Shown piece after piece: positions 15,621 through 24,929 of a stretch of 64,000 nt of DNA. This DNA comes from Flavivirga abyssicola. GTDB lineage: Bacteria > Bacteroidota > Bacteroidia > Flavobacteriales > Flavobacteriaceae. The DNA is taken from contig NZ_CP141266.1 of assembly GCF_030540775.2 (NCBI RefSeq), forward strand, positions 1,227,001-1,291,000, given 5' to 3'. Position 1 is the stretch's first letter, and every line of letters starts with the position of its first letter. Below the pieces are notes generated by a model. It worked only from the letters and a program-made list of their open reading frames with translations. It searched no databases and had not been told where the DNA came from. Both the position numbers and the translations under genes were made by a program.

Positions 15621-18600
15621 ATGAAAAAATATTTCACATTTTTATGCATTCTGGTTACCTCATTGCTTTTTGCACAAAAACCAATAGAAGGTAAAATAAC
15701 AGATGAAAAAGGCATTCCAATTACTGGAGCTAATATACAAGTCCTAAATACGATTAAAGGAGCCGTTACCGATTTTGATGGCACCTTTTCTATAGAAGCA
15801 AACAATGGTGATGTTCTAGAATTTTCCTATGTAGGCTATAAAACACAAACTTTAACATTTAATAATCAAACATTATTAAATATAATACTAAAGGAAGATA
15901 CAACTCAACTTAATGAGATCATTATAACTTCTTTGGGTATTAAAAAAGAGAAAAAAACAATTGGTTATGCAGCCAGCGAATTAAAAGCAAAAGAATTAAC
16001 CGTAGTCAAAACTATAAATGTTGTAAATTCTTTATCGGGTAAAGTAGCTGGGTTACAAGTTACAGGCGCCAGTAATGGAGTTGCAAGTTCTGCGAGAGTT
16101 GTTATAAGGGGTGAAAATTCCCTAAATCTTAATAGTAATGAACCTTTATTTATTTTAGACGGTGTTCCTGTTAATAACAGAATTTTTGGTGTTGGCGGTA
16201 ATTCTACAAATCAAGCAGATTTACCTACAGATTATGGAAATGGTTTATCTGAATTGAACTCGGAGGATTTTGAATCAGTAACTGTGTTAAAAGGTGCAGC
16301 CGCTTCTGCTCTATACGGATCGAGAGCAGCAAACGGGGTTATAGTAATTACTACAAAAACTGGCAAAAAAGATAAAGGTCTTGGAGTAGAAATTTCATCC
16401 TCAACCATGTTTAGTTCCGCATTAAGGCTACCAGATTTGCAAACCGAATACGGTGGTGGATGGGCCGGAAATTATGCATCAAACTTTGGAACTAATTACG
16501 GACCTGTCTTAGACGGTTCTATTATTACTCATGAATTAGCTCTTGGAGAGCCTGTTGACAGACCATTTATAAACAGGTACGATCTAAACGATTTTTTCGA
16601 AACAGGAACTAACCTTAACAATACGATAACTATCTCTGGAGCAGATGAGAAAAGTGACTTTCTGTTTAGTTATGGTAACTCGGATAATAAAGGCATTGTC
16701 CCTAACACAAATTTAAAAGGGAACAGTTTTAGGTTAAATGCAGGCTATAATCTTACGGATAAGTGGAAAATTAATGCCAAAGCCAATTATATTACACGTA
16801 AATCTGACAACTTAACGGTGGCAGGGTATGGTAGCCAGGGCATTATGTATACATTGCTTTGGAACTATATAAACATAGACCTTAAAGACCTGAAAAATTA
16901 TTGGAATGTTCCAAATCAGGAACAACGTAAATTATTTACATGGGGAGATAATCCTTGGTTTATTGTAAACGAAAATATAAATGCTTTTAATAAAAGACGA
17001 TTTATAGGAAACTTAAGTTCAACATATAAAATCACTGATAATCTAAGTCTTTTAGCCAGAATAGGAGCAGACGAATCAAATGATTTCAGGTGGTCTAGAA
17101 GATCGATAGGAGCACAACGTAACCCTAACGGCATGTATAGAGAACAAAAGATTAGGTTTTCTGAAATTAATGCAGATTTTTTGCTTACCTATGAAAAGAA
17201 ATCTGGAGATTTTGACACCAGGACGTCAATTGGTGGAAATAGATTTGATCAAAAAATAACCGAAGGCTTTATACAAGGTAATAGTTTGGCCATTCCTGGT
17301 CTTTATAATTCTCAGAATATTAATGTGACTCCTTTAGTTAGAAATGATTTATTCGAAAAAAGAATCAATAGTTTATACGCATTTACCAACATTGGATATA
17401 AAGATTATTTATATCTGGATTTAACAGCAAGAAATGACTGGTCATCAACGCTCCCTATAAACAATAACTCTTATTTTTATCCAGGGGGATCACTGTCGTT
17501 CATTCCCTCATCAGCATTCAAATTACCAGAGGCTATTAATTTCTTGAAATTAAGATTCAATATGGCAGAAGTTGGTAAAGATACAGATCCTTATAATTTG
17601 ATAACAGCTTACAATTTTGGAGAGCTTAACGGTACTCTAACAAATCCTTCTCAATTATTAAACGAAAATTTAAAACCAGAAACCACTACATCAACAGAAG
17701 TTGGTATAGAAACTTTCTTATTTAATAAAAGAGTATCATTTGATGCAACATATTACACATCAACTTCTAAGGATCAAATTTTAAACGTGGGCATATCTGG
17801 AGCAAACGGATTTAACTCTATAGTAACTAATGCTGGTGAAATAAAAAACTCCGGAATTGAATTAGCACTAGGGGTAAAACCTATAAAAACCAACAATCTG
17901 GAATGGGGTATAAATGCAAACTTTAGCAAAAACAAAAGTGAAGTAAAATCATTACTAGGTAATCTGGATACTTTTATTATAGCTCAAGGTCCGGACGGCG
18001 TAACTGTTGAAGCCAGGCCAGGAGAACAAATGGGAGATATTTATGGCAATAGTTATATAAGAAATGATGCTGGAGACATCATCTTTGAAAACGGATTACC
18101 TCTTACTGGGGATAGAAGAAAAGTAGGTAATTACAATCCCGATTGGATCTTAGGTTTATCTACAAACCTTAATTACAAAGGTTTTAGTCTATTTGCTCAA
18201 TTTGACGTAAGACAAGGCGGCGAAATCTATTCATATACCAATGCTATTGGTCGAGAAAGTGGCACATTAGCATTTACAACGGCTTGGAGAGATGGTATTG
18301 TGGGTGAGGGCGTAGTAAGTGATGGCAATGGTGGCTTTACTCCCAACACACAGGAAGTAACAGCTGAAGCATGGGCGTACGCAGTACCTAGAAATAATGC
18401 AGAAGCCAATATTTTTGATGCTTCATATGTTAAGCTACGTCAATTAAGTGTTGGCTATACATTTGCCAACAATTGGATTAACACTCTTGGTATGCAGGAA
18501 TTATCAATAAACTTTGTAGGGTCAAACCTCTTCCTGTGGACAGACGTTCCAAACATAGATCCTGAAGCACAAGCCCTTAACGGAGGATCATTATTACCAG

Positions 18601-18665
18601 GTTTTGAAGTTACTCAGCTTCCTTCTTCAAGGAGCTACGGATTTAAAATAAATGCGAAATTTTAA
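15621..18665 (+). CDS. SusC/RagA family TonB-dependent outer-membrane transporter
   Basis: The 1014-residue protein has a signal peptide (ending ...LLFAQ), a CarboxypepD_reg-like N-terminal extension (about residues 20-95), a plug domain (about 105-245) with the family motifs RGENSL and LDGVPV, and a 22-strand barrel to the C-terminal Phe (NAKF end). SusC proteins form the pore that imports a substrate captured by the SusD lid, powered by TonB-ExbBD. It starts 77 bases after the phosphodiesterase gene and 11 bases before the SusD gene. The length is typical. The ligand is not deducible; the phosphodiesterase partner suggests a phosphorylated nutrient. Confidence 0.95.
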   Translation: MKKYFTFLCILVTSLLFAQKPIEGKITDEKGIPITGANIQVLNTIKGAVTDFDGTFSIEANNGDVLEFSYVGYKTQTLTFNNQTLLNIILKEDTTQLNEIIITSLGIKKEKKTIGYAASELKAKELTVVKTINVVNSLSGKVAGLQVTGASNGVASSARVVIRGENSLNLNSNEPLFILDGVPVNNRIFGVGGNSTNQADLPTDYGNGLSELNSEDFESVTVLKGAAASALYGSRAANGVIVITTKTGKKDKGLGVEISSSTMFSSALRLPDLQTEYGGGWAGNYASNFGTNYGPVLDGSIITHELALGEPVDRPFINRYDLNDFFETGTNLNNTITISGADEKSDFLFSYGNSDNKGIVPNTNLKGNSFRLNAGYNLTDKWKINAKANYITRKSDNLTVAGYGSQGIMYTLLWNYINIDLKDLKNYWNVPNQEQRKLFTWGDNPWFIVNENINAFNKRRFIGNLSSTYKITDNLSLLARIGADESNDFRWSRRSIGAQRNPNGMYREQKIRFSEINADFLLTYEKKSGDFDTRTSIGGNRFDQKITEGFIQGNSLAIPGLYNSQNINVTPLVRNDLFEKRINSLYAFTNIGYKDYLYLDLTARNDWSSTLPINNNSYFYPGGSLSFIPSSAFKLPEAINFLKLRFNMAEVGKDTDPYNLITAYNFGELNGTLTNPSQLLNENLKPETTTSTEVGIETFLFNKRVSFDATYYTSTSKDQILNVGISGANGFNSIVTNAGEIKNSGIELALGVKPIKTNNLEWGINANFSKNKSEVKSLLGNLDTFIIAQGPDGVTVEARPGEQMGDIYGNSYIRNDAGDIIFENGLPLTGDRRKVGNYNPDWILGLSTNLNYKGFSLFAQFDVRQGGEIYSYTNAIGRESGTLAFTTAWRDGIVGEGVVSDGNGGFTPNTQEVTAEAWAYAVPRNNAEANIFDASYVKLRQLSVGYTFANNWINTLGMQELSINFVGSNLFLWTDVPNIDPEAQALNGGSLLPGFEVTQLPSSRSYGFKINAKF

Positions 18666-18676
18666 AAAAAGAAAAC

Positions 18677-20086
18677 ATGAAAAAATTAATATTTCTACTG
18701 TCATCATTCCTTATTTTAAGTGGATGTACTAAAGATTTTGAAGCAATAAATACCAATCCTAATAATCAGGAAAAAGCAAGTGAAAGCTTATTATTACCAA
18801 CCATAATATTTGATTTGTCGAATACTCTCGTCAATCAAACTTATGCCTTTGGAGATGTCATTAGTCAGTATGCCGCAAACTACGAGTTTAATGATATAGA
18901 TATTTATCGTTGGCAGGGAGATGACAGGTTTTGGTCTCCTATGTATGGAATATTGCAAGATATTAGTGACCTAAAAAACATCGCGAAAACTAATGAAAAT
19001 GTAAACTATGAGTCCATAGCTTTAATTTTAGAAGCCTATATTTTTAGTATAATAACAGATAGTTATGGAGATGTTCCAATGTCTGAAGCTAATAAAACTT
19101 CAGAAGGGCTAATTTCTCCAATTTACGATAAACAAGAAGACATTTACAATGCGTTATTAAATAAATTAGAAGAAGCCAACATGCTTATAAACACCTCTGA
19201 AACTGTTACCGGAGACATTCTTTATGGAGGCGATATGTTAAAATGGAAAAAGTTTGCTAATTCATTGAAATTGCGTTTGCTTATACACACCAGTAATGTT
19301 CAAAATATTGCTACAGATATAAATACTATTATTAATGATAGCAATACATATCCTATATTTGAATCTAATGATGACAATGCTATCTATAAGTATAGTGGGA
19401 ATTTCCCGGATATTTCTGATGTTTCCCAAGTTGGAGGCGGTAGAGGTTATGAATATTTTTTACGCATCCCTACAACTCACTTTATTAATCTTCTTAATGA
19501 TAATAACGATCCCCGATTAGAATTATGGGTAAGTCCAAAAGAAGGCACTAACGATAGAACATTAGGAACAGCTCCCGGTCAATCATTAAGTGATATAGGT
19601 AGACCGAATGAATTAAGTAGACGTTCAACAGAATTTTTTGAAAGCGCTACCAAAATACAGGGTATCTTTATGACGTATAGTGAATTAAATTTTATTTTGG
19701 CTGAAGTCAGAGAAAATGGGATTATTAATTTAGGTACAGCCGAAGAATACTATAACACTGCTGTAACTGCTTCTTTCAATCAGTGGGAAGTTACTATCCC
19801 AGACAATTTCTTAAGTGCAACAGTATCTTATGATAATACTACCGAAAGACTCTATGAGCAAAAATGGTTGGCGTTATATCATACAAGTATGGAAACCTGG
19901 TTTGATTGGAAACGCACAGGTAAACCAAATTTTATTCAAGCAGGTTCTGGTAATATTAATAGCAATAAAGTTCCTGTTCGCTTACAATATCCAAATCTGG
20001 AACAGTCAGTGAATACGACCAACTATAATAAGGCTTCTGCCGATATGGGAGGAGATACCATTAATGCCTCTTCTTGGTGGTGGTAA
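18677..20086 (+). CDS. SusD/RagB-type nutrient-binding lipoprotein
   Basis: The 469-residue protein starts with a lipoprotein signal (FLILSGC, anchored Cys at residue 17) followed by the TKDFEAINTNPN pattern typical of SusD-like group 2 proteins. It then has the helical TPR-like scaffold and a C-terminal segment (LYEQKWLALYHTSMETWFDWKRTG) that is strongly conserved in the family. It acts at the cell surface as the lid of the SusC pore and binds the substrate. It follows SusC by 11 bases and ends at a strong terminator, which closes the operon. Confidence 0.95.
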   Translation: MKKLIFLLSSFLILSGCTKDFEAINTNPNNQEKASESLLLPTIIFDLSNTLVNQTYAFGDVISQYAANYEFNDIDIYRWQGDDRFWSPMYGILQDISDLKNIAKTNENVNYESIALILEAYIFSIITDSYGDVPMSEANKTSEGLISPIYDKQEDIYNALLNKLEEANMLINTSETVTGDILYGGDMLKWKKFANSLKLRLLIHTSNVQNIATDINTIINDSNTYPIFESNDDNAIYKYSGNFPDISDVSQVGGGRGYEYFLRIPTTHFINLLNDNNDPRLELWVSPKEGTNDRTLGTAPGQSLSDIGRPNELSRRSTEFFESATKIQGIFMTYSELNFILAEVRENGIINLGTAEEYYNTAVTASFNQWEVTIPDNFLSATVSYDNTTERLYEQKWLALYHTSMETWFDWKRTGKPNFIQAGSGNINSNKVPVRLQYPNLEQSVNTTNYNKASADMGGDTINASSWWW

Positions 20087-20105
20087 TCTTTATTTTTTGA
20101 TATCA

Positions 20106-20145
20106 AAACAGGGCTTATATAAATTATAAGCCCTGTTTCTTTTTA
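20106..20145 (+). terminator. Strong Rho-independent terminator of the Sus-like operon
   Basis: AAACAGGGCTTATA (20106-20119) pairs perfectly with TATAAGCCCTGTTT (20125-20138) around a five-base loop, followed by CTTTTT. It lies 20 bases beyond the SusD stop and overlaps the end of a small minus-strand frame. Confidence 0.9.
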
Positions 20146-20348
20146 TACTTTCTTCTATTAATTAGAAATACAATAAAAACGACTATAAGAAGAAATACTC
20201 CCCCGATCAGATTTAAATAAATCCACAATATTACATTTTGAATTTTAGGTGCCAATAATTTCAATAATGTCTCTGAAGAGAAAAAGAAAATCACTTCTAA
20301 AGCTAAGAAAGTAATTACATGATAGAATATTATTTTCTTCATAATCAT
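20124..20348 (-). CDS. Possible small membrane protein downstream of dnaE
   Basis: This 74-residue frame encodes two hydrophobic segments (about residues 6-26 and 38-62) and a basic tail (NRRKYKKKQGL). It begins 26 bases after the dnaE stop on the same strand, immediately after a hairpin at 20352-20371. The topology is credible for a real small inner-membrane protein, but its end runs into the terminator of the convergent SusD operon and I recognise no family. The alternative is a chance frame. Confidence 0.4.
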   Translation of the reverse strand: MIMKKIIFYHVITFLALEVIFFFSSETLLKLLAPKIQNVILWIYLNLIGGVFLLIVVFIVFLINRRKYKKKQGL

Positions 20349-20351
20349 GAG

Positions 20352-20371
20352 ACCCCTGCCTTCTCAGGGGT
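20352..20371. repeat. GC-rich hairpin between dnaE and the small downstream frame
   Basis: ACCCCTG and CAGGGGT (20352-20358 and 20365-20371) pair around a six-base loop. On the minus strand there is no T tract after it, so it is a poor terminator for dnaE. It ends three bases before the ATG at 20348 and would hide the ribosome-binding region of that small frame. Confidence 0.6.
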
Positions 20372-20374
20372 TTA

Positions 20375-23300
20375 TTAATTCAATTTAAACATCACATCCT
20401 GACTTTCTAATTCACTAAGTAATTCTTGAGATACTTTAACTTTTTGTCTTCTACTAGGCATCTGTAATTTTATTTTGTCTTTATTGTCATAAACCACAAA
20501 ATTTAACGCTTGGTTTCCAGGATGCATTTGCAATAATTCTTTTAAGCGTAAAATGCTCTCTTCATGTAAATCTTTGATATTAAGCTGAATGGAAAGTTTT
20601 TTAGCATAGTTTTCCATGACATCATGTAGTAATTGAAAACTATTAAATTGTAATCTTGGATCACTCTTTTTTCCTGTATCTTTATTAACCCAGCCTTCTC
20701 TAATAAATGATTTTACAAACACAAAGTTATTTTTCATTAAAAAGTGTCTGAATTTTAAATATTCTTCACCAAAAATCCTGAATTCAAAACTATCTGTATA
20801 ATCTTCAACAGTAAACATTCCCCACCCTTTTCCTTGCTTGCTCACACGATGTTGTACATCGGTTACAACACCACCAAAAACAATTTCTCTGTTTACATAA
20901 GGTTCTAAATTATTAAACATAGCAATGGCGCCATTACAAAAGGTCTTCATTTCAGTTTTAAAATCGTCTAACGGATGCCCAGAAATATAAACGCCTACAA
21001 CCTCACGCTCTTGCGCTAATTTTTCCATTGTTCCCCATTCTTCACATGGTGGTACTTCTGGTTCTGCTATCTGAACATCACTGGTTGCTCCAAATAAACT
21101 TACTTGAGATGAATTCTCGTTTTCTTGATGTTTATTGCCATATTTAACTGCTTTTTCCAAAAAAGTAATGCCATCACCTTCTTTATGAAAATACTGGGCG
21201 CGATGTGTACCTCCAAAACAATCAAAACCTCCAGCTAAAGCTAAATTTTCAAAGGCTTTTTTATTGGCTGCTCTTAAATCGATTCGTTTTGCTAAATCGA
21301 AAATAGATTTATACGGGCCATCTTCTTTTCTATTTTCAACAATAGTCATTACGGCACCATGACCAACACCTTTTATAGCTCCCATTCCAAAACGTACCGC
21401 ATTATCATTATTTACAGAAAACTTATAATACGATTCGTTAACATCTGGTCCCAAAACATCCAATTTCATACGTTTACATTCTTCCATAAAGAACGTAACC
21501 TGTTTGATATCGTTCATGTTATTGGATAATACAGCAGCCATATATTCTGCTGGGTAGTGTGCTTTTAAATAAGCAGTTTGGTAAGCAATCCATGCGTAAC
21601 AGGTGGAGTGAGATTTGTTAAAGGCATAACTTGCAAAGGCTTCCCAATCTTTCCATACCTTTTCTAGCACTTTAGCATCATGTCCATTTGCACTCGCTTG
21701 CTCAACAAATTTCGGTTTCATTTTATCCAGTACCGCAATTTGCTTTTTCCCCATCGCCTTACGTAATACATCGGCTTCACCTTTTGTAAATCCAGCTAAT
21801 TTTTGAGAAAGTAACATCACCTGCTCTTGATACACTGTAATACCGTAAGTTTCTTTTAAATACTCTTCCATTGCTGGTAAATCGTACTCAATATCTTCAT
21901 CACCATGTTTTCTTCTAACGAAACTTGGAATATATTCCATAGGTCCCGGACGATACAAGGCATTCATGGCAATTAAATCTTCAAAAACTGTTGGCTTTAA
22001 ATCTCTAAGGTGTTTTTGCATTCCGGGAGATTCATATTGAAACACCCCTACAGTTTCTCCACGTTGGAATAAAGCATAGGTTTCTTCATCATCTAAAGGA
22101 AAGGATTCTGGATCCAGTAAAATATTATGTTTTGCTTTTACAATTTTAACAGTATCCTTAATTAAAGTCAGTGTCTTTAACCCCAAAAAATCCATTTTTA
22201 ATAAGCCAGCATCTTCAACAACCGAGTTATCAAACTGCGTGACGTACAAATCGGAATCTTTAGCTACAGATACGGGTACGAACTTAGTGATATCATCGGG
22301 TGTTATAATAACCCCACAGGCATGGATTCCTGTATTTCTCACAGAACCTTCCAGAGCTCGCGCTGTATTAACAGTCTCTGCTTCTAAACCTGATCCTTCA
22401 GAAATATTTAAAAGCTCATTAACTTTTTCTAATTCTTCTGCTCTAAACTTGCCTGCCAGCGCTTTTTCGTTTAACCCAAAAATTTTATTAAGTTTAGACA
22501 TATTAGGTATCAACTTCGCAATTCTATCGGCATCAAACAGAGGCAAATCTAACACACGTGCTGTATCTCGAATGGACGACTTAGCCGCCATAGTACCATA
22601 AGTAATAATTTGTGCTACTTGATTAGCACCATACTTATCAATCACATAATCCATAACCCGACTTCTTCCTTCATCATCAAAATCGATATCAATATCTGGC
22701 ATACTAATACGATCTGGATTCAAGAAACGCTCAAAAAGCAAATCATACTTCAAAGGATCGATATTGGTAATCCACAAGCAGTATGCGGCTACTGATCCGG
22801 CAGCAGACCCACGACCCGGTCCTACGGATACATCCATGTTTCGAGCCTCTCGAATAAAATCCTCTACAATTAAGAAATACCCAGGATATCCTGTGTTTTC
22901 AATTACGCTTAATTCGAAATCTAACCGTTCGACGACCTCTTCACTAAGCGGTTCTCCATAGCGTTTTTTAGCCCCTTCAAATGTTAAATGTTTTAAATAG
23001 GCATTTTCACCACGTTTACCACCATCAGCTAAATCTTCCTCGTGCTTAAATTCATCGGGAATATCAAAAGCTGGTAAAAGGACATCTCTTGCAAGTTGGA
23101 ATCCTTCAATTTTATCAACTAAGTCACTAATATTTATAATGGCTTCTGGTTGATCATGAAATAATTCCTTCATTTCGTCAGAAGACTTAAAATAATATTC
23201 CTGGTTAGGTAACCCATAACGGTAACCTCTTCCTCTACCTATAGGCGTGGCCTGTTTTTCGCCATCTTTTACACATAGTAAAATATCATGTGCATTCGCA

Positions 23301-24763
23301 TCGGCTTGTTTCTGGTAGTATGTATTATTTGTTGCTACCAATTTTACATCATGCTTTTTCGCTAATGCTATCAAAGTTGGGTTTACACGATTTTCATCTT
23401 CTTGATTATGTCGCATGAGTTCTACATACAGATCATCTCCGAACTCATTTTTCCACCATAGCAATGCTTCTTCGGCTTGTTTTTCACCTATATTAAGTAC
23501 TTTACTGGGTACTTCACCATACAAGTTACCAGTAAGGACTATAATGTCTTCCTTATATTGTTGTATGAGTTTTTTATCTATTCTGGGTACATAGTAAAAC
23601 CCATTAACAAAGGCATGCGAAGATAGTTTTGCAAGATTATGATACCCGTTTTTGTTTTTAGCTATCAACACCACCTGATACCCATTATCTTTTCTTGATT
23701 TATCTTCATGGTTTTCGCAAACAAAAAACTCACATCCTACAATGGGTTTTATCAATTGTTTTTCTGACGTCTCACCTCGCTCCTCCGCTTCTGCTATACT
23801 CGCCTTTATACTACTATTTTGTTTGTTAACAGCATTTATAAAATGAAACGCACCCATCATATTTGCATGATCGGTGAGCGCCACAGCTGGCATATTATGA
23901 GAGGCTGCAGCAGCCACGATGTCTCCAACACTCATAGTAGATTGTAATACAGAAAACTGTGAATGGTTATGAAGGTGTACAAAATCAACATCAGCTAAAT
24001 CAGATATATTTTTCTTAATATCTTCAGTTGAAACTGTTTCTTGTTTAAGACTTTGAAGACGCTCTCGAATTTTAGCACTTTCTTGTTTAAGATTAACGTG
24101 CTTTAATTTTATAAGCTCAATTTCTTTTGGATTGGCTTCGTTAAAATTCTGAAAATACTCAGGTTCTACATCAAGTTGTTCTTTAGTATACTCGCCCAAA
24201 CGAACCAACTCAAAAAAGCAGCGTGTCGTTGCCTCTACATCGGCCGTTGCATTATGCGCTTCTGCAAAAGGAGTCTTAAATAAAAACTCATGTAATTCGG
24301 TTAGTGTTGGGAGTTTAAATTTACCGCCTCGTCCACCGGGAATCTGACACAAACTTGCCGTATGTTCTGTACAGGTATCCAAAACGGGCAATTCCTGTAA
24401 TGGATTCGCAACATCACCCCGAACAAATTCGGCGCCCATAATGTTTAAATCAAACTTTACATTTTGTCCAACAACAAACTTCGTTTTACTTAAAGCATCA
24501 TTAAATTTTTCCAGAACTTCTGCTAAAGGGACACCTTGTTCTTGGGCTAATTCTGTAGAAATTCCATGAATTTTCTCAGCATCATAAGGAATATTAAAAC
24601 CTTCGGGTTGTACCAAATAATCTTGATGATCGATACAGTTCCCCATAGCATCGTGTAACTGCCATGCAATCTGAATACACCTTGGCCAATTATCTGTATC
24701 GGTAATAGGTGCATCCCAACGTTTTGGTAATCCAGTAGTTTCTGTATCGAAAATTAAGTACAT
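20375..24763 (-). CDS. dnaE: DNA polymerase III alpha subunit with N-terminal exonuclease domain
   Basis: This 1462-residue protein is the replicative polymerase. Unlike E. coli DnaE, it begins with a DnaQ-type 3'-5' exonuclease domain (about residues 1-190): motif I FDTETTG with D6 and E8, motif II VGQNVKFD, motif III HNATADVE. A linker leads to the PHP domain (VHLHNHSQFSVL near residue 260), the polymerase core with GPGRGSAAGSVAAYCLW and PDIDIDF (catalytic Asp690 and Asp692), then the fingers, an OB-fold and a C-terminal beta-binding region. I recall such exonuclease-DnaE fusions as usual in Flavobacteriia; they put proofreading in cis. It appears monocistronic or leads a small membrane-protein frame. 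Confidence 0.97.
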   Translation of the reverse strand: MYLIFDTETTGLPKRWDAPITDTDNWPRCIQIAWQLHDAMGNCIDHQDYLVQPEGFNIPYDAEKIHGISTELAQEQGVPLAEVLEKFNDALSKTKFVVGQNVKFDLNIMGAEFVRGDVANPLQELPVLDTCTEHTASLCQIPGGRGGKFKLPTLTELHEFLFKTPFAEAHNATADVEATTRCFFELVRLGEYTKEQLDVEPEYFQNFNEANPKEIELIKLKHVNLKQESAKIRERLQSLKQETVSTEDIKKNISDLADVDFVHLHNHSQFSVLQSTMSVGDIVAAAASHNMPAVALTDHANMMGAFHFINAVNKQNSSIKASIAEAEERGETSEKQLIKPIVGCEFFVCENHEDKSRKDNGYQVVLIAKNKNGYHNLAKLSSHAFVNGFYYVPRIDKKLIQQYKEDIIVLTGNLYGEVPSKVLNIGEKQAEEALLWWKNEFGDDLYVELMRHNQEDENRVNPTLIALAKKHDVKLVATNNTYYQKQADANAHDILLCVKDGEKQATPIGRGRGYRYGLPNQEYYFKSSDEMKELFHDQPEAIINISDLVDKIEGFQLARDVLLPAFDIPDEFKHEEDLADGGKRGENAYLKHLTFEGAKKRYGEPLSEEVVERLDFELSVIENTGYPGYFLIVEDFIREARNMDVSVGPGRGSAAGSVAAYCLWITNIDPLKYDLLFERFLNPDRISMPDIDIDFDDEGRSRVMDYVIDKYGANQVAQIITYGTMAAKSSIRDTARVLDLPLFDADRIAKLIPNMSKLNKIFGLNEKALAGKFRAEELEKVNELLNISEGSGLEAETVNTARALEGSVRNTGIHACGVIITPDDITKFVPVSVAKDSDLYVTQFDNSVVEDAGLLKMDFLGLKTLTLIKDTVKIVKAKHNILLDPESFPLDDEETYALFQRGETVGVFQYESPGMQKHLRDLKPTVFEDLIAMNALYRPGPMEYIPSFVRRKHGDEDIEYDLPAMEEYLKETYGITVYQEQVMLLSQKLAGFTKGEADVLRKAMGKKQIAVLDKMKPKFVEQASANGHDAKVLEKVWKDWEAFASYAFNKSHSTCYAWIAYQTAYLKAHYPAEYMAAVLSNNMNDIKQVTFFMEECKRMKLDVLGPDVNESYYKFSVNNDNAVRFGMGAIKGVGHGAVMTIVENRKEDGPYKSIFDLAKRIDLRAANKKAFENLALAGGFDCFGGTHRAQYFHKEGDGITFLEKAVKYGNKHQENENSSQVSLFGATSDVQIAEPEVPPCEEWGTMEKLAQEREVVGVYISGHPLDDFKTEMKTFCNGAIAMFNNLEPYVNREIVFGGVVTDVQHRVSKQGKGWGMFTVEDYTDSFEFRIFGEEYLKFRHFLMKNNFVFVKSFIREGWVNKDTGKKSDPRLQFNSFQLLHDVMENYAKKLSIQLNIKDLHEESILRLKELLQMHPGNQALNFVVYDNKDKIKLQMPSRRQKVKVSQELLSELESQDVMFKLN

Positions 24764-24896
24764 ATCTGTATTTAGATGTTTGGTGTTAAGTCGTTTTAGA
24801 ATTATTAAACGCAGTTTATAAAAATACAGAATATTATAACTTATGGAAATGAAAGTTATGAACAGTTTTAAACATAAGTTTTAATTTTATTTGTAT

Positions 24897-24904
24897 TATT
24901 TTTG
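24897..24904 (+). promoter_or_regulatory. Promoter -7 element for the lactonase-family gene
   Basis: TATTTTTG matches TAnnTTTG and lies 25 bases before the ATG at 24930. Confidence 0.5.
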
Positions 24905-24929
24905 AAAGTCATAATATATACTTGTTTAT

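Noticed and set aside
22239-22961. Plus-strand frames of up to 120 codons inside dnaE
   Set aside because: They are antisense to conserved DnaE polymerase motifs and show no protein-like composition; shadows of the real gene.
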